This document shows, in pieces, positions 13,108 through 13,505 of a DNA stretch of 13,505 bases; within the stretch, counting starts at the first letter, position 1, and each line of letters opens with the position of its first letter. The translations under genes were made by a program, and so were the position numbers. Origin of the DNA: Flavobacteriales bacterium UBA7878 (GTDB taxonomy: Bacteria > Bacteroidota > Bacteroidia > Flavobacteriales > Schleiferiaceae). Below the pieces are notes generated by a model. The model saw nothing but the letters and a program-made list of their open reading frames with translations. It did not search any database and was not told the origin of the DNA. The stretch lies in assembly GCA_002501205.1 (NCBI GenBank), contig DLRW01000047.1, positions 53,622 to 67,126 on the forward strand. The letters run 5' to 3'.

Positions 13108-13505
13108 ATGAAACCCAAAGACACGGAAGAAGTACTGAAGGAGACCCTGGAGATGGATCAATCCTTCCGTGACTCAGTAGCGACAATTAGTGAGAAAGGA
13201 TCGAGAAATTTCTTGTTCCCCAAAAAACCTAAAGGTCGCTACACCAACCGTCGCCAAATGATGAGCTACGTGCTCTTGGCGATATTCTTTAGTCTTCCCT
13301 TCATCAAGATAGGAGGCCAACCTTTCCTTATGCTCAATGTATTGGAGCGCAAATTTGTAATCTTCGGGCAGATTTTCTGGCCCGAAGATTTTTTCATTTT
13401 TGTGATTGCCATGATCATTAGTGTTCTGTTCGTTGCAGTATTCACCGTAGCTTTTGGCCGACTTTTCTGCGGCTGGGCGTGCCCTCAGACCATTTTCATG
13501 GAACA
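13108..13505 (+). CDS. ccoG: Cytochrome c oxidase accessory protein CcoG (3' partial)
   Basis: The first 132 residues of CcoG (FixG/RdxA-like), a membrane-bound iron-sulphur protein that reduces Cu2+ during assembly of the cbb3 oxidase. Visible are a hydrophilic N-terminus, GRYTNRRQ (43-50) just before helix 1 (about 52-68), helix 2 (about 95-116), and the conserved GRLFCGWACPQTIFME (117-132) with Cys121 and Cys125; the downstream ferredoxin-type cysteine clusters lie beyond the window. The ATG at 13108 is the only suitable start, 50 bases after ccoP. A box TACGTTTC at 13096-13103, one base off the -7 consensus, is too close to the ATG to be trusted. The gene follows the oxidase genes as in other cco clusters. 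Confidence 0.93.
   Translation, partial: MKPKDTEEVLKETLEMDQSFRDSVATISEKGSRNFLFPKKPKGRYTNRRQMMSYVLLAIFFSLPFIKIGGQPFLMLNVLERKFVIFGQIFWPEDFFIFVIAMIISVLFVAVFTVAFGRLFCGWACPQTIFME

Overview
The window reads as ordinary chromosome from a member of the Bacteroidota, most likely a flavobacterium-like marine or aerobic lineage. The grounds are a fused CcoN-CcoO cytochrome oxidase gene led by ccoS, several upstream boxes matching the Bacteroidota -7 element TAnnTTTG, scarce Shine-Dalgarno sequences, and gene groupings (rbfA / LolC-type permease / dusB / CPBP protease) that I recall as common in that phylum. Family or genus cannot be set from this sequence alone. I see no tRNA, rRNA, CRISPR array, insertion sequence or prophage gene, and no intergenic gap over about 120 bases.

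Layout. Bases 1-1160 hold the body of a geranylgeranyl-reductase-family flavoprotein whose first few codons lie outside the window. Next come an alpha/beta-hydrolase fused to an OsmC domain (1207-2430), a HAD-fold protein that seems to have lost its nucleophile (2488-3147) and a class-3-like aldehyde dehydrogenase (3191-4615), all on the + strand. A bidirectional terminator (4623-4652) separates these from a leftward pair: dps (5545-5033) and a small unrecognised gene (5024-4659). From 5660 rightward are acylphosphatase, rbfA and a LolC/LolE-type permease with a TTG start. The permease meets the convergent dusB gene at a shared CTAG that supplies both stop codons. dusB is divergent from a CPBP intramembrane protease (8566-9489); the promoters of the two appear to overlap on a TTTGCAAA palindrome. 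From 9594 to the window end runs the cbb3 oxidase cluster ccoS-ccoNO-ccoQ-ccoP-ccoG; ccoS is too short for routine ORF calling and ccoG runs off the end.

How it works together. The right-hand third encodes a high-affinity terminal oxidase and two of its biogenesis factors, for microaerobic respiration. CcoP carries only one haem c motif, and no copper ATPase gene (ccoI) precedes ccoS. The middle is housekeeping: ribosome maturation, tRNA dihydrouridine, lipoprotein export. The left part looks like stress and detoxification functions (OsmC, aldehyde dehydrogenase, Dps iron storage) without an obvious single pathway.

I did not find a convincing undescribed system. The items most worth a second look are the unrecognised gene in the dps operon, the dyad operator candidate between dps and acyP, the degenerate HAD protein, and the promoter and stop-codon arrangements described in the findings.
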